A stretch of DNA of 5,924 nt, from contig DGRY01000058.1 in assembly GCA_002391185.1 (NCBI GenBank), forward strand, positions 1 to 5,924, given 5' to 3'. Both the position numbers and the translations under genes were made by a program. Position 1 is the first letter of the stretch. Each line of letters opens with the position of its first letter. The DNA comes from Prevotella sp. UBA4376 (GTDB taxonomy: Bacteria; Bacteroidota; Bacteroidia; Bacteroidales; Bacteroidaceae). The notes under the pieces are model-generated. The model did not search any database, was not told the DNA's origin, and saw only the letters and a program-made list of their open reading frames with translations. This document shows, piece by piece, positions 1 through 5,834 of the stretch.

Positions 1-269
1 TAGGTAGTTCTAAGAACGGTCGTGAATCAGCTGCTCAGCGATTAGGCGTTAAGATCTGGGGTGGCCAGAAAATTGTTGCTGGTAACATCATCGTACGTCA
101 GCGTGGTAACAAGCACTTCGCTGGTGAGAATGTAGCTCAGGGTAAAGATGATACTCTTTACGCTCTTACAGATGGTATTGTATACTTCCACAAGGGTAAG
201 TTCAACAAGAGTACCGTTTCTGTACTTTCTCCAGAGGCTTACGCAGCTAAAACAAAGGCTGAAGCTTAA
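1..269 (+). CDS. rpmA: 50S ribosomal protein L27, 3' part (5' end outside window)
   Basis: This is the C-terminal part of ribosomal protein bL27, a component of the large ribosomal subunit whose N-terminal tail reaches the peptidyl transferase centre. Reading begins with the last two bases of a codon at 1-2 (probably Val), then [21 protein letters not shown] and 88 complete codons in all, ending in TAA at 267-269. The GSSKNGRES block, the RLGVK(I)(W/F)GGQ block and the later IVRQRG and [18 protein letters not shown] segments are family hallmarks. About seven N-terminal residues (usually MAHKKGV) are missing because the window starts there, so any N-terminal processing cannot be judged. The codons are pyrimidine-ending and look optimised, as expected of a highly expressed gene. 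In Bacteroidota rpmA normally follows rplU, which should lie just upstream. A terminator closes the unit 35 nt after the stop codon. Identification is secure. Confidence 0.97.
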   Translation, partial: GSSKNGRESAAQRLGVKIWGGQKIVAGNIIVRQRGNKHFAGENVAQGKDDTLYALTDGIVYFHKGKFNKSTVSVLSPEAYAAKTKAEA

Positions 270-304
270 TATTTAAGAAACATCTTATTCCAAACAAACA
301 ATAG

Positions 305-335
305 AAGCCTGCTCAGATAGAGCAGGCTTTTTTTT
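305..335 (+). terminator. Rho-independent terminator after rpmA
   Basis: A perfect 10-bp stem is formed by AAGCCTGCTC (305-314) and GAGCAGGCTT (320-329), with the 5-nt loop AGATA. Eight T residues follow at 328-335, the first two of them shared with the stem. GC-rich stem, short loop and T-run together make a textbook intrinsic terminator. It should end the rpmA transcript and insulate serS from read-through. Confidence 0.93.
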
Positions 336-363
336 GTCATTCAAAAATATTTTTGTATTTTTG
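333..363 (+). promoter_or_regulatory. Bacteroidota-type sigma-ABfr promoter for serS
   Basis: TTTG at 333-336 and TATTTTTG at 356-363 match the Bacteroidota housekeeping promoter consensus (TTTG about -33 and TAnnTTTG about -7), with a 19-nt spacer inside the known 19-21 range. Transcription would begin near 370, giving an A-rich leader of about 30 nt before the serS ATG at 400 with no Shine-Dalgarno motif, typical of this phylum. The upstream box overlaps the last T residues of the rpmA terminator. A second TATTTTTG lies directly upstream at 348-355 but has no TTTG at the right distance. The assignment rests on the consensus match; the start site is inferred. Confidence 0.72.
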
Positions 364-399
364 CGTCTAAATACGTAAAAATTAAAAACAAATAGCAAT

Positions 400-1716
400 A
401 TGCTTACACTTAAACTCATCAGTGAGGAAACTGAACGTGTAATTAAAGGCCTCGAGAAAAAGCATTTCCCTAATGCAAAAGAGGCCATAGACCAGGTTTT
501 AGATGTTGACAAAAAACGTCGTGAAGCTCAACAAGAGCTCGACAAATGTCTTAGCGAGCAGAAGAAACTTGCTTCGCAGATTGGTCGTTTGATGAAAGAA
601 GGTAAAAAGGATGAAGCAGAACAGATTAAGCAGCATGTAGCTCAACTAAAAGAGAACTCTAAGTCTCTTGACGAGCAGATGGCTGCTGCTCAGGAAGAAA
701 TGACTAAGTTGCTTTATCAGATTCCAAATATTCCATACGATAAAGTTCCTGAAGGTAAGACTGCTGAAGACAACATTGTTGTTAAGAGCAACCTAAAAGA
801 ATGTGACGGTACAGACACAGTTGGAAATTGGGACACTAATCCTGTTGTTGAATCTGCAAAGTTGCCACATTGGGAACTTGCAAAAAAATACAACCTTATC
901 GACTTCGACCTTGGTGTGAAGATTACAGGTGCAGGCTTCCCCGTTTATATTGGCAAAGGTGCTCGTTTGCAGCGTGCCCTCATCAATTTCTTCCTCGACG
1001 AGGCACGTAAGAGCGGCTACACAGAAATTATGCCTCCTACAGTTGTTAACCAGGCTTCTGGCTACGGCACAGGTCAGCTGCCCGACAAGGAAGGTCAGAT
1101 GTACCACTGTGAAGTTGACGATCTCTACCTCATCCCTACTGCCGAGGTTCCTGTAACAAACATCTATCGCGATGTTATCCTCGATGAAAAAGACCTTCCT
1201 ATCAAGAACTGCGCTTACACAGAATGTTTCCGTCGTGAGGCAGGTTCATACGGTAAGGATGTTCGAGGTTTGAACCGTCTGCACGAATTCTCTAAGATTG
1301 AGATTGTACGCATTGACAAGCCTGAGCATTCAGAGCAGAGTCACAAGGAGATGCTTGAACACGTTGAAGGACTGCTTAAGAAACTTGAATTACCTTACCG
1401 CATCCTTCTTCTTTGCGGTGGCGACCAGAGTTTCACTTCATCTATCTGCTACGACTTCGAGGTATATTCAGAGGCGCAGAAGCGTTGGCTTGAAGTTTCT
1501 TCAGTATCAAACTTCGATACCTATCAGGCAAACCGCTTGAAGTGTCGTTTCCGTCCTGAGGGAAGCAAGAAACCAGAGCTTTGCCACACTCTTAATGGTT
1601 CAGCTCTCGCATTGCCACGTATCGTAGCTTCTATCCTTGAAAACAACCAAACAGAAAAAGGTATCCGCATCCCTGCTGCTTTGGTTCCTTACACAGGATT
1701 CGAATATATTGATTAA
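400..1716 (+). CDS. serS: Seryl-tRNA synthetase
   Basis: This cytoplasmic class II aminoacyl-tRNA synthetase charges tRNA-Ser, and also tRNA-Sec where present, with serine via seryl-adenylate. The 438-residue product is slightly longer than the roughly 425 residues usual for bacterial SerRS. Residues 1 to about 110 form the N-terminal helical arm, a long antiparallel coiled coil rich in Lys, Glu and Gln that binds the tRNA long variable arm. The catalytic core follows: the serine-binding TAE at 247-249, motif 2 at about 274-301 (TECFRREAGSYGKDVRG then LHEFSKIE), and motif 3 at about 397-417 (TLNGSALALPR, then ILENNQ) with the motif-3 Arg at 407. Motif 3 reads ALPR where many bacteria have AVGR; the Arg is kept. 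The ATG at 400 is chosen because MLTLKLISEE is the expected N-terminus and it lies about 30 nt after the predicted transcription start. The gene looks intact and is probably monocistronic. Confidence 0.98.
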   Translation: MLTLKLISEETERVIKGLEKKHFPNAKEAIDQVLDVDKKRREAQQELDKCLSEQKKLASQIGRLMKEGKKDEAEQIKQHVAQLKENSKSLDEQMAAAQEEMTKLLYQIPNIPYDKVPEGKTAEDNIVVKSNLKECDGTDTVGNWDTNPVVESAKLPHWELAKKYNLIDFDLGVKITGAGFPVYIGKGARLQRALINFFLDEARKSGYTEIMPPTVVNQASGYGTGQLPDKEGQMYHCEVDDLYLIPTAEVPVTNIYRDVILDEKDLPIKNCAYTECFRREAGSYGKDVRGLNRLHEFSKIEIVRIDKPEHSEQSHKEMLEHVEGLLKKLELPYRILLLCGGDQSFTSSICYDFEVYSEAQKRWLEVSSVSNFDTYQANRLKCRFRPEGSKKPELCHTLNGSALALPRIVASILENNQTEKGIRIPAALVPYTGFEYID

Positions 1717-1733
1717 TCCCTCCCCCCAAGGAA

Positions 1734-1773
1734 GATTGAAAAATTGAAAGATTGAACAATTGAACAATTGAAC
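1734..1773. repeat. Five tandem 8-bp units, consensus RATTGAAM
   Basis: Five exactly contiguous octamers occur: GATTGAAA, AATTGAAA, GATTGAAC, AATTGAAC, AATTGAAC. Only the first base (G/A) and the last base (A/C) vary, while ATTGAA is constant in all five. The first unit and part of the second lie within the left inverted arm of the surrounding element. Slipped-strand expansion is the likely origin, so copy number may vary between strains. Confidence 0.85.
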
Positions 1774-1776
1774 CGT

Positions 1777-1789
1777 AGGTCACTGACCT
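1777..1789. repeat. 13-bp palindrome between the two tandem arrays
   Basis: AGGTCA and TGACCT are perfect inverted copies around a single central C, at the boundary between the 8-bp and 9-bp arrays. It is too tight for an RNA hairpin with full pairing but could bind a dimeric protein. Chance cannot be excluded for a site this short. Confidence 0.4.
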
Positions 1790-1841
1790 CCGATTATTCA
1801 GAATACTCTGATTATTCCGAATTCTCCGATTTCTCCGAAAA
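1788..1841. repeat. Six tandem degenerate 9-bp units, CTCCGATTA-like
   Basis: Contiguous nonamers are CTCCGATTA, TTCAGAATA, CTCTGATTA, TTCCGAATT, CTCCGATTT and CTCCGAAAA. The first four also read as two 18-bp units, each containing a small inverted repeat ATTC-N-GAAT (1796-1804 and 1814-1822). The array shares two bases with the preceding palindrome and ends just before the right inverted arm. The alignment is by eye. The periodicity is clear, but the units are more diverged than those of the neighbouring 8-bp array. Confidence 0.7.
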
Positions 1842-1888
1842 ACTTTAATTTTTCCATCTTTCTTGGGGCAATAAAAAAATTAACCGCC

Positions 1889-4231
1889 ATGAATAAAATC
1901 GTTTCAAAACACCAGTTTTCCGAGAAAGTATTCTGCATTGTTGTAGAAGCTCCATTGATTGCTCATAGTTGCCGACCAGGACAGTTCATCATTGTTAGGG
2001 TTGACAGCAATAGCGAGCGTGTGCCCTACACCATTGCAAAAACCGACAAAAAAACAGGAACTCTCACACTTGTTATTCAAGAAGTGGGACTATCTTCAAA
2101 AAAAATATGTGAGCTCAATCCGGGTGACTACATACAAGATATCGTAGGTCCGCTAGGTAATCCCTCTCCTATTAAGAATTTTGGAACGGTTATATGTGCA
2201 GGCGGTGGTATTGGCATTGCAGCTATTCTACCCATCCTTACCGCATTAAAACTGGCTGGCAACAAGGTAATATCTGTCCTTGCTGGTCGCACAGCCAACC
2301 TTGTTATCATGACTGATGAGGTGAAAGAATACTCTGACGAAGTAGTGATAATGACCGACGATGGTTCTTTGGGCGAAAAGGGACTTATTACCGCAGGTGT
2401 AGAAAAAATTATCCAGCGCGAACACGTTGATCACGTGATAGCTATCGGACCACCAGTGATGATGAAATTCACTTCGCTTATGGCACAGAAATACAACATT
2501 CCAAACACCGTTTCACTCAACACCATAATGGTTGACGGAACAGGAATGTGTGGAGCATGCCGACTCACTATTGGTGGAAAAACAAAGTTTGTGTGCATAG
2601 ATGGTCCAGAGTTTGATGGTGACCTTGTTGACTGGGATGAGATGCTCAAGCGCATGGGCACTTTCAAAGACCGCGAGAAAGACGAGATGGAGCACTTTGC
2701 CGAACACAAGGCAAAAGTTATTGACTATCTCGCATCTAATGCAACAACACAGCAAGAGAACATCTACAAACAATCTTCAAAAGCTGACAACGATATCACA
2801 TCACGCGATGCCGAATGGCGCAAAGCTCTGCGTACAGAGATGAAGCCTAAAGAACGTGTAGCCATCCCACGTGTAATAATGCCAGAACTTGAACCTGCCT
2901 ATCGTGCAACAACGCGCACAGAGGAAGTAAACATTGGACTAACCAAGGAAATGGCTGTTCGCGAGGCTCATCGCTGCCTCGACTGCCCCAACCCGCAATG
3001 TGTTGAAGGCTGTCCGGTAAACATCAATATTCCTTCGTTCATAAAGAATATAGAACGCGAACATTTCATTGATGCAGTACGTGTGTTGAAACAAACCTCA
3101 GCACTTCCAGCCGTGTGCGGTCGTGTGTGCCCTCAAGAAAAACAATGCGAGAGCCGTTGTGTTCATCTCAAGATGGGCGGATCCGCCGTAGCTATAGGCT
3201 ATCTTGAACGATTTGCAGCCGACTATGAACACAAAATAGGTGCCAACACTCTACCAGAGATAGCACCTCCAAATGGCATTAAGATTGCCGTTGTTGGTTC
3301 TGGCCCTGCCGGACTAAGTTTTGCTGGCGACATGGTGAAATACGGTTTCGAGGTGTATGTGTTTGAAGCTCTGCATGAGATTGGCGGAGTGCTTAAATAT
3401 GGCATACCAGAATTCCGACTCCCTAACCGCATCGTTGATGTAGAAATAAACAATCTACGTAAGTTGGGAGTGCATTTCCTAACAGACGTTATCATCGGCA
3501 AAACAATATCCATCAGCGAACTCGAATCGCAAGGCTTCAAGGGTATTTTCGTGGCATCGGGTGCTGGACTCCCTAATTTCATGGACATTCCGGGAGAAAA
3601 CTTCATCAACGTAATGTCGTCAAACGAGTATCTAACACGTGTAAACCTCATGGATGCTGCCAATCCTAAAACCGACACACCTATAAACATAGGCAAGAAA
3701 GTGATTGTTGTTGGTGGCGGAAATACAGCTATGGACTCATGTCGCACAGCCAAACGATTGGGAGCCGATGTAACACTCGTATATCGCCGTTCTGAGGCTG
3801 AGATGCCAGCACGCCTTGAAGAAGTGAAACACGCCAAGGAAGAAGGAATCAACTTCCTTACCCTACACAATCCAAAAGAATACCTTGCCGATGAAAACGG
3901 GTGTGTGAAAGGGGCTGTGCTCGACATAATGGAACTTGGAGAACCAGACGCATCTGGTCGCCGAACCCCAAAAGTCACAGGAAAAACAATCACTCTGGAG
4001 TGCGATCAGGTTATCGTGGCTATTGGAGTAAGTCCTAATCCACTTGTACCTAAATCAGTAGAAGGACTTAAACTAGGACGCAAAAACACCATTGTGGTAA
4101 ACGATATGATGCAATCATCACAACCAGAGATATATGCAGGAGGCGACATTGTGCGTGGAGGTGCTACAGTTATCCTTGCTATGGGCGATGGACGACGCGC
4201 AGCAGCAAACATGGCAAAAGCTCTCAACTAA
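1889..4231 (+). CDS. Fused NfnA-NfnB-type NAD(P)H/ferredoxin oxidoreductase (often named PyrK/GltD fusion)
   Basis: This 780-residue protein joins two iron-sulfur flavoprotein halves. Residues 1 to about 265 match NfnA/SudB (PyrK-like): the FAD motif RVPYT at 44-48, the nucleotide-binding GGGIGIAA at 105-112, and a [2Fe-2S] site with Cys221, Cys224 and Cys236 plus Asp216 as possible fourth ligand. A polar linker at about 260-318 follows. Residues from about 319 match NfnB/SudA and GltD: Cys363, 366, 371, 375 and Cys410, 414, 420, 424 as candidate [4Fe-4S] ligands, FAD-binding GSGPAGL at 471-477, NADPH-binding GGGNTAMD at 609-616, and a second FAD segment GGDIVRGGAT at 751-760. In the family, separate subunits form NfnAB, which couples NADH and reduced ferredoxin to NADP+ reduction by flavin-based electron bifurcation in the cytoplasm. 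No large glutamate synthase subunit or dihydroorotate dehydrogenase gene is nearby, so I prefer the NfnAB reading. The ATG at 1889 follows an A-rich leader without Shine-Dalgarno. The gene is probably first in a three-gene operon. Confidence 0.9.
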   Translation: MNKIVSKHQFSEKVFCIVVEAPLIAHSCRPGQFIIVRVDSNSERVPYTIAKTDKKTGTLTLVIQEVGLSSKKICELNPGDYIQDIVGPLGNPSPIKNFGTVICAGGGIGIAAILPILTALKLAGNKVISVLAGRTANLVIMTDEVKEYSDEVVIMTDDGSLGEKGLITAGVEKIIQREHVDHVIAIGPPVMMKFTSLMAQKYNIPNTVSLNTIMVDGTGMCGACRLTIGGKTKFVCIDGPEFDGDLVDWDEMLKRMGTFKDREKDEMEHFAEHKAKVIDYLASNATTQQENIYKQSSKADNDITSRDAEWRKALRTEMKPKERVAIPRVIMPELEPAYRATTRTEEVNIGLTKEMAVREAHRCLDCPNPQCVEGCPVNINIPSFIKNIEREHFIDAVRVLKQTSALPAVCGRVCPQEKQCESRCVHLKMGGSAVAIGYLERFAADYEHKIGANTLPEIAPPNGIKIAVVGSGPAGLSFAGDMVKYGFEVYVFEALHEIGGVLKYGIPEFRLPNRIVDVEINNLRKLGVHFLTDVIIGKTISISELESQGFKGIFVASGAGLPNFMDIPGENFINVMSSNEYLTRVNLMDAANPKTDTPINIGKKVIVVGGGNTAMDSCRTAKRLGADVTLVYRRSEAEMPARLEEVKHAKEEGINFLTLHNPKEYLADENGCVKGAVLDIMELGEPDASGRRTPKVTGKTITLECDQVIVAIGVSPNPLVPKSVEGLKLGRKNTIVVNDMMQSSQPEIYAGGDIVRGGATVILAMGDGRRAAANMAKALN

Positions 4232-4234
4232 AAT

Positions 4235-4240
4235 AAGGAG
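4235..4240 (+). promoter_or_regulatory. Shine-Dalgarno AAGGAG deciding the start at 4250
   Basis: AAGGAG ends 9 nt before ATG 4250, a normal spacing. It directly abuts an in-frame TTG at 4241, which it therefore could not serve. This selects the ATG and gives a clean MKK signal peptide start. A strong Shine-Dalgarno match is uncommon in Bacteroidota, where most genes rely on A-rich leaders. Confidence 0.75.
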
Positions 4241-4249
4241 TTGATATTT

Positions 4250-5449
4250 ATGAAGAAAATCAATATAATATTGGCATTGCTGTTGACATTAAGCCCCATT
4301 ACAGAGGCTAACGCACAGCGAAAGACAACAAAAAAAACAACTACCAAAACAGCTGCAAAAACAGTTGTTAAAACACAGCGTGGTAGTCAAAACGAAACAA
4401 AGACAGCAACATCAGATGTGAATGTGAAGATGTTCGAGTCTATGGTTCCTTCAACAGCAAAACTGATGTTCATAGACAGCATGGTTGTTGACAAGAGAGA
4501 GTTTCTGAGACACATACCTCTAAACAAGGAATCCGGCAGAATAGAATACTTCAACTCTTTCTTTAACATAAACAAAGAAGTAAATACTACTGTGTATGTT
4601 AACGAATTCAACAACCGTTCATATTATGCTGAGGGTGACTCCACTCAAAGCAGCATCTACACCATCGACAAACTGGGAAACAAATGGAGCAAGCCAACAA
4701 GGATCAACGAGATTTCTGACGATTTCAAACATCCTGATTTTCCTTTCTTATGTAGCGATGGCGTGACACTTTTCTTTGGAGCTAAAGGCCCCAAAAGCAT
4801 GGGAGGCTACGACATCTTTATGACACGCTACAACAGCGATGATGTCACATGGTATGAGCCAGAAAACTACGGTTTACCATACAACTCCACAGCCAACGAT
4901 TACTTGCTTGCCCTCGATGATTTCGACAAATTGGGGTGGCTTGTCACCGACCGCCGTCAGGAAGAAGGAAAAGTATGCATCTACACCTTCGAGTTCACCA
5001 CCCCACGTCGCAGTTTCGAAAACGATGATCTGTCTAAGAAAGAGCTAAACAGCTATGCACGCATACTAAAAATTGCCGACACATGGCAGTTTGGCAATAG
5101 AGAAGATGCCCTCAAACGATTGGAAGATCTAAAAAAGCGAAACGCAACAACAAGCAAGCATACAGACAACATTAATTTCGTCATCAACGACAACGTTACC
5201 TACCAAAGCGTGAGCGAATTCAAAAAACAAGCTTCACGCGAAAAATATGCTCAGCTCGTTGCTCTACAGAATACACATTCAAAAAATATATCAAAGTTAG
5301 AATCCCTACGCGAACAGTTTGCTTCAGGAAAAACAAACGAGAGCACATCGTCAAGTATCATTACCCTTGAAAAGCAAATTGAACACGAAGAAATAATGAT
5401 AAAAGAACTTACAAAAAGCATTCGATATAACGAGAATGTCGAAAAATAA
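4250..5449 (+). CDS. Exported PD40 (TolB-like beta-propeller) repeat protein with coiled-coil tail, function unknown
   Basis: The product is 399 residues. Residues 1-22 form a Sec signal peptide (MKK, a hydrophobic core, then an ANA cleavage site with Gln at +1). There is no lipobox Cys, so it is probably a soluble periplasmic or surface protein rather than a lipoprotein. Residues 24-52 are a Lys/Thr-rich low-complexity stretch. Residues about 115-250 carry WD40-like PD40 motifs. The best is at about 162-194, with the core SDGVTLFFGAKGP and then SMGGYDIFMTRY; a weaker blade lies at about 217-249. Similar repeats occur in TolB and in Bacteroidota OmpA-family envelope proteins such as PorE, but no OmpA peptidoglycan-binding domain follows. 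Residues about 320-394 are charged and helical, probably coiled coil. Two or three blades are too few for a closed propeller, so it may be degenerate or oligomeric. It lies 18 nt after the oxidoreductase gene and 5 nt before the next. I do not recognise a named family member. Confidence 0.82.
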   Translation: MKKINIILALLLTLSPITEANAQRKTTKKTTTKTAAKTVVKTQRGSQNETKTATSDVNVKMFESMVPSTAKLMFIDSMVVDKREFLRHIPLNKESGRIEYFNSFFNINKEVNTTVYVNEFNNRSYYAEGDSTQSSIYTIDKLGNKWSKPTRINEISDDFKHPDFPFLCSDGVTLFFGAKGPKSMGGYDIFMTRYNSDDVTWYEPENYGLPYNSTANDYLLALDDFDKLGWLVTDRRQEEGKVCIYTFEFTTPRRSFENDDLSKKELNSYARILKIADTWQFGNREDALKRLEDLKKRNATTSKHTDNINFVINDNVTYQSVSEFKKQASREKYAQLVALQNTHSKNISKLESLREQFASGKTNESTSSSIITLEKQIEHEEIMIKELTKSIRYNENVEK

Positions 5450-5454
5450 ATAGA

Positions 5455-5823
5455 ATGAACGCATTATATACAATACTACTGTTGCTTGCGAGCAACATTT
5501 TCATGACCCTTGCCTGGTATGGACATCTAAAACTTCAGCAAACTGGAGTAAGCAGTAACTGGCCACTAATAGGTGTCATTACATTTTCGTGGTGCATAGC
5601 CTTCTTTGAATACTGCTGCCAGGTACCAGCCAACCGTATTGGCTTTATCGACAATGGTGGTCCATTCACACTTGTTCAGCTTAAAGTAATTCAAGAGGTC
5701 GTATCACTCATTGTCTTTGCAGGAATAGCAAATCTTCTGTTTCAAGGACAATCGCTGCATTGGAATCATTTTGCAGCTTTCGTGTGCCTTATCCTTGCAG
5801 TGTACTTTGTGTTTATGAAGTAA
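5455..5823 (+). CDS. DUF486/DMT-family small integral membrane protein
   Basis: This 122-residue protein has four predicted membrane helices (about 4-24, 36-57, 75-96 and 102-121). The segments ASNIFMTLAWYGHLK near the N-terminus, AFFEYCCQVPANRIG at about 49-63 and QLKVIQEVVSL at about 75-85 are what I know as conserved in the DUF486 (DMT_6) family of the drug/metabolite transporter superfamily. Four helices and about 110-120 residues are the normal size. Small four-helix members of this superfamily generally work as dimers, but no substrate is established for DUF486. The ATG lies 5 nt after the stop codon of the PD40 gene without a clear Shine-Dalgarno, suggesting translational coupling within the same operon. 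The gene ends in TAA at 5821-5823. Family call is firm from motifs; transport function is unproven. Confidence 0.9.
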   Translation: MNALYTILLLLASNIFMTLAWYGHLKLQQTGVSSNWPLIGVITFSWCIAFFEYCCQVPANRIGFIDNGGPFTLVQLKVIQEVVSLIVFAGIANLLFQGQSLHWNHFAAFVCLILAVYFVFMK

Positions 5824-5834
5824 AAAAGACATTC

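Larger units (their letters stand above)
1724..1868. repeat. Composite intergenic repeat bounded by 22-bp inverted arms
   Basis: The left arm (1724-1745, beginning CCCCAAGGAAG) and the right arm (1847-1868, ending CTTTCTTGGGG) are inverted copies identical at 20 of 22 positions. One of the two differences can still pair as G-T. Allowing one bulge, GAAAG (1746-1750) and CTTT (1843-1846) extend the pairing. The arms enclose about 100 bp of two short tandem arrays separated by a 13-bp palindrome, described separately. The element fills most of the gap between serS (8 nt before it) and the oxidoreductase gene (20 nt after it). It has no coding potential. It could be a small non-autonomous repeat (MITE- or REP-like), or a structured RNA element in the serS 3' UTR or the next gene's leader. 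I saw no clear target-site duplication. The structure is read directly from the sequence; its nature is inference. Confidence 0.7.

Noticed and set aside
793..1107. 104-codon open frame on the minus strand inside serS
   Set aside because: It is antisense to the conserved SerRS catalytic core, and has no leader, promoter or family motif of its own.
1734..1841. CRISPR-like array in the serS downstream spacer
   Set aside because: Units of 8 and 9 bp are contiguous without unique spacers, and no cas genes are present. These are minisatellites.
1842..1888. Bacteroidota promoter for the oxidoreductase gene
   Set aside because: TAATTTTT at 1846-1853 is one mismatch from the -7 box, but there is no TTTG at 19-21 nt upstream. 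I could not support a promoter here, although the operon needs one unless serS reads through.
1717..1888. Intrinsic terminator after serS
   Set aside because: The inverted arms are separated by about 100 nt and are followed by an A-run rather than a T-run. No compact GC-rich stem with a T-tract is present.
1889..2700. Stand-alone PyrK (dihydroorotate dehydrogenase electron-transfer subunit)
   Set aside because: The reading frame continues without interruption into an NfnB/GltD-type half and no pyrD is adjacent, so the PyrK similarity reflects shared NfnA/SudB ancestry.
3223..3993. 256-codon open frame on the minus strand inside the oxidoreductase gene
   Set aside because: It lies wholly antisense to well-conserved NfnB-domain codons. 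Its product is Ser/Pro/Arg-rich, lacks recognisable motifs and reads as the shadow of the + strand codon pattern.
4241..4249. TTG start for the PD40 gene, giving three extra residues (MIF)
   Set aside because: It directly abuts AAGGAG with no spacing, whereas ATG 4250 has a 9-nt spacing and gives a canonical signal peptide.
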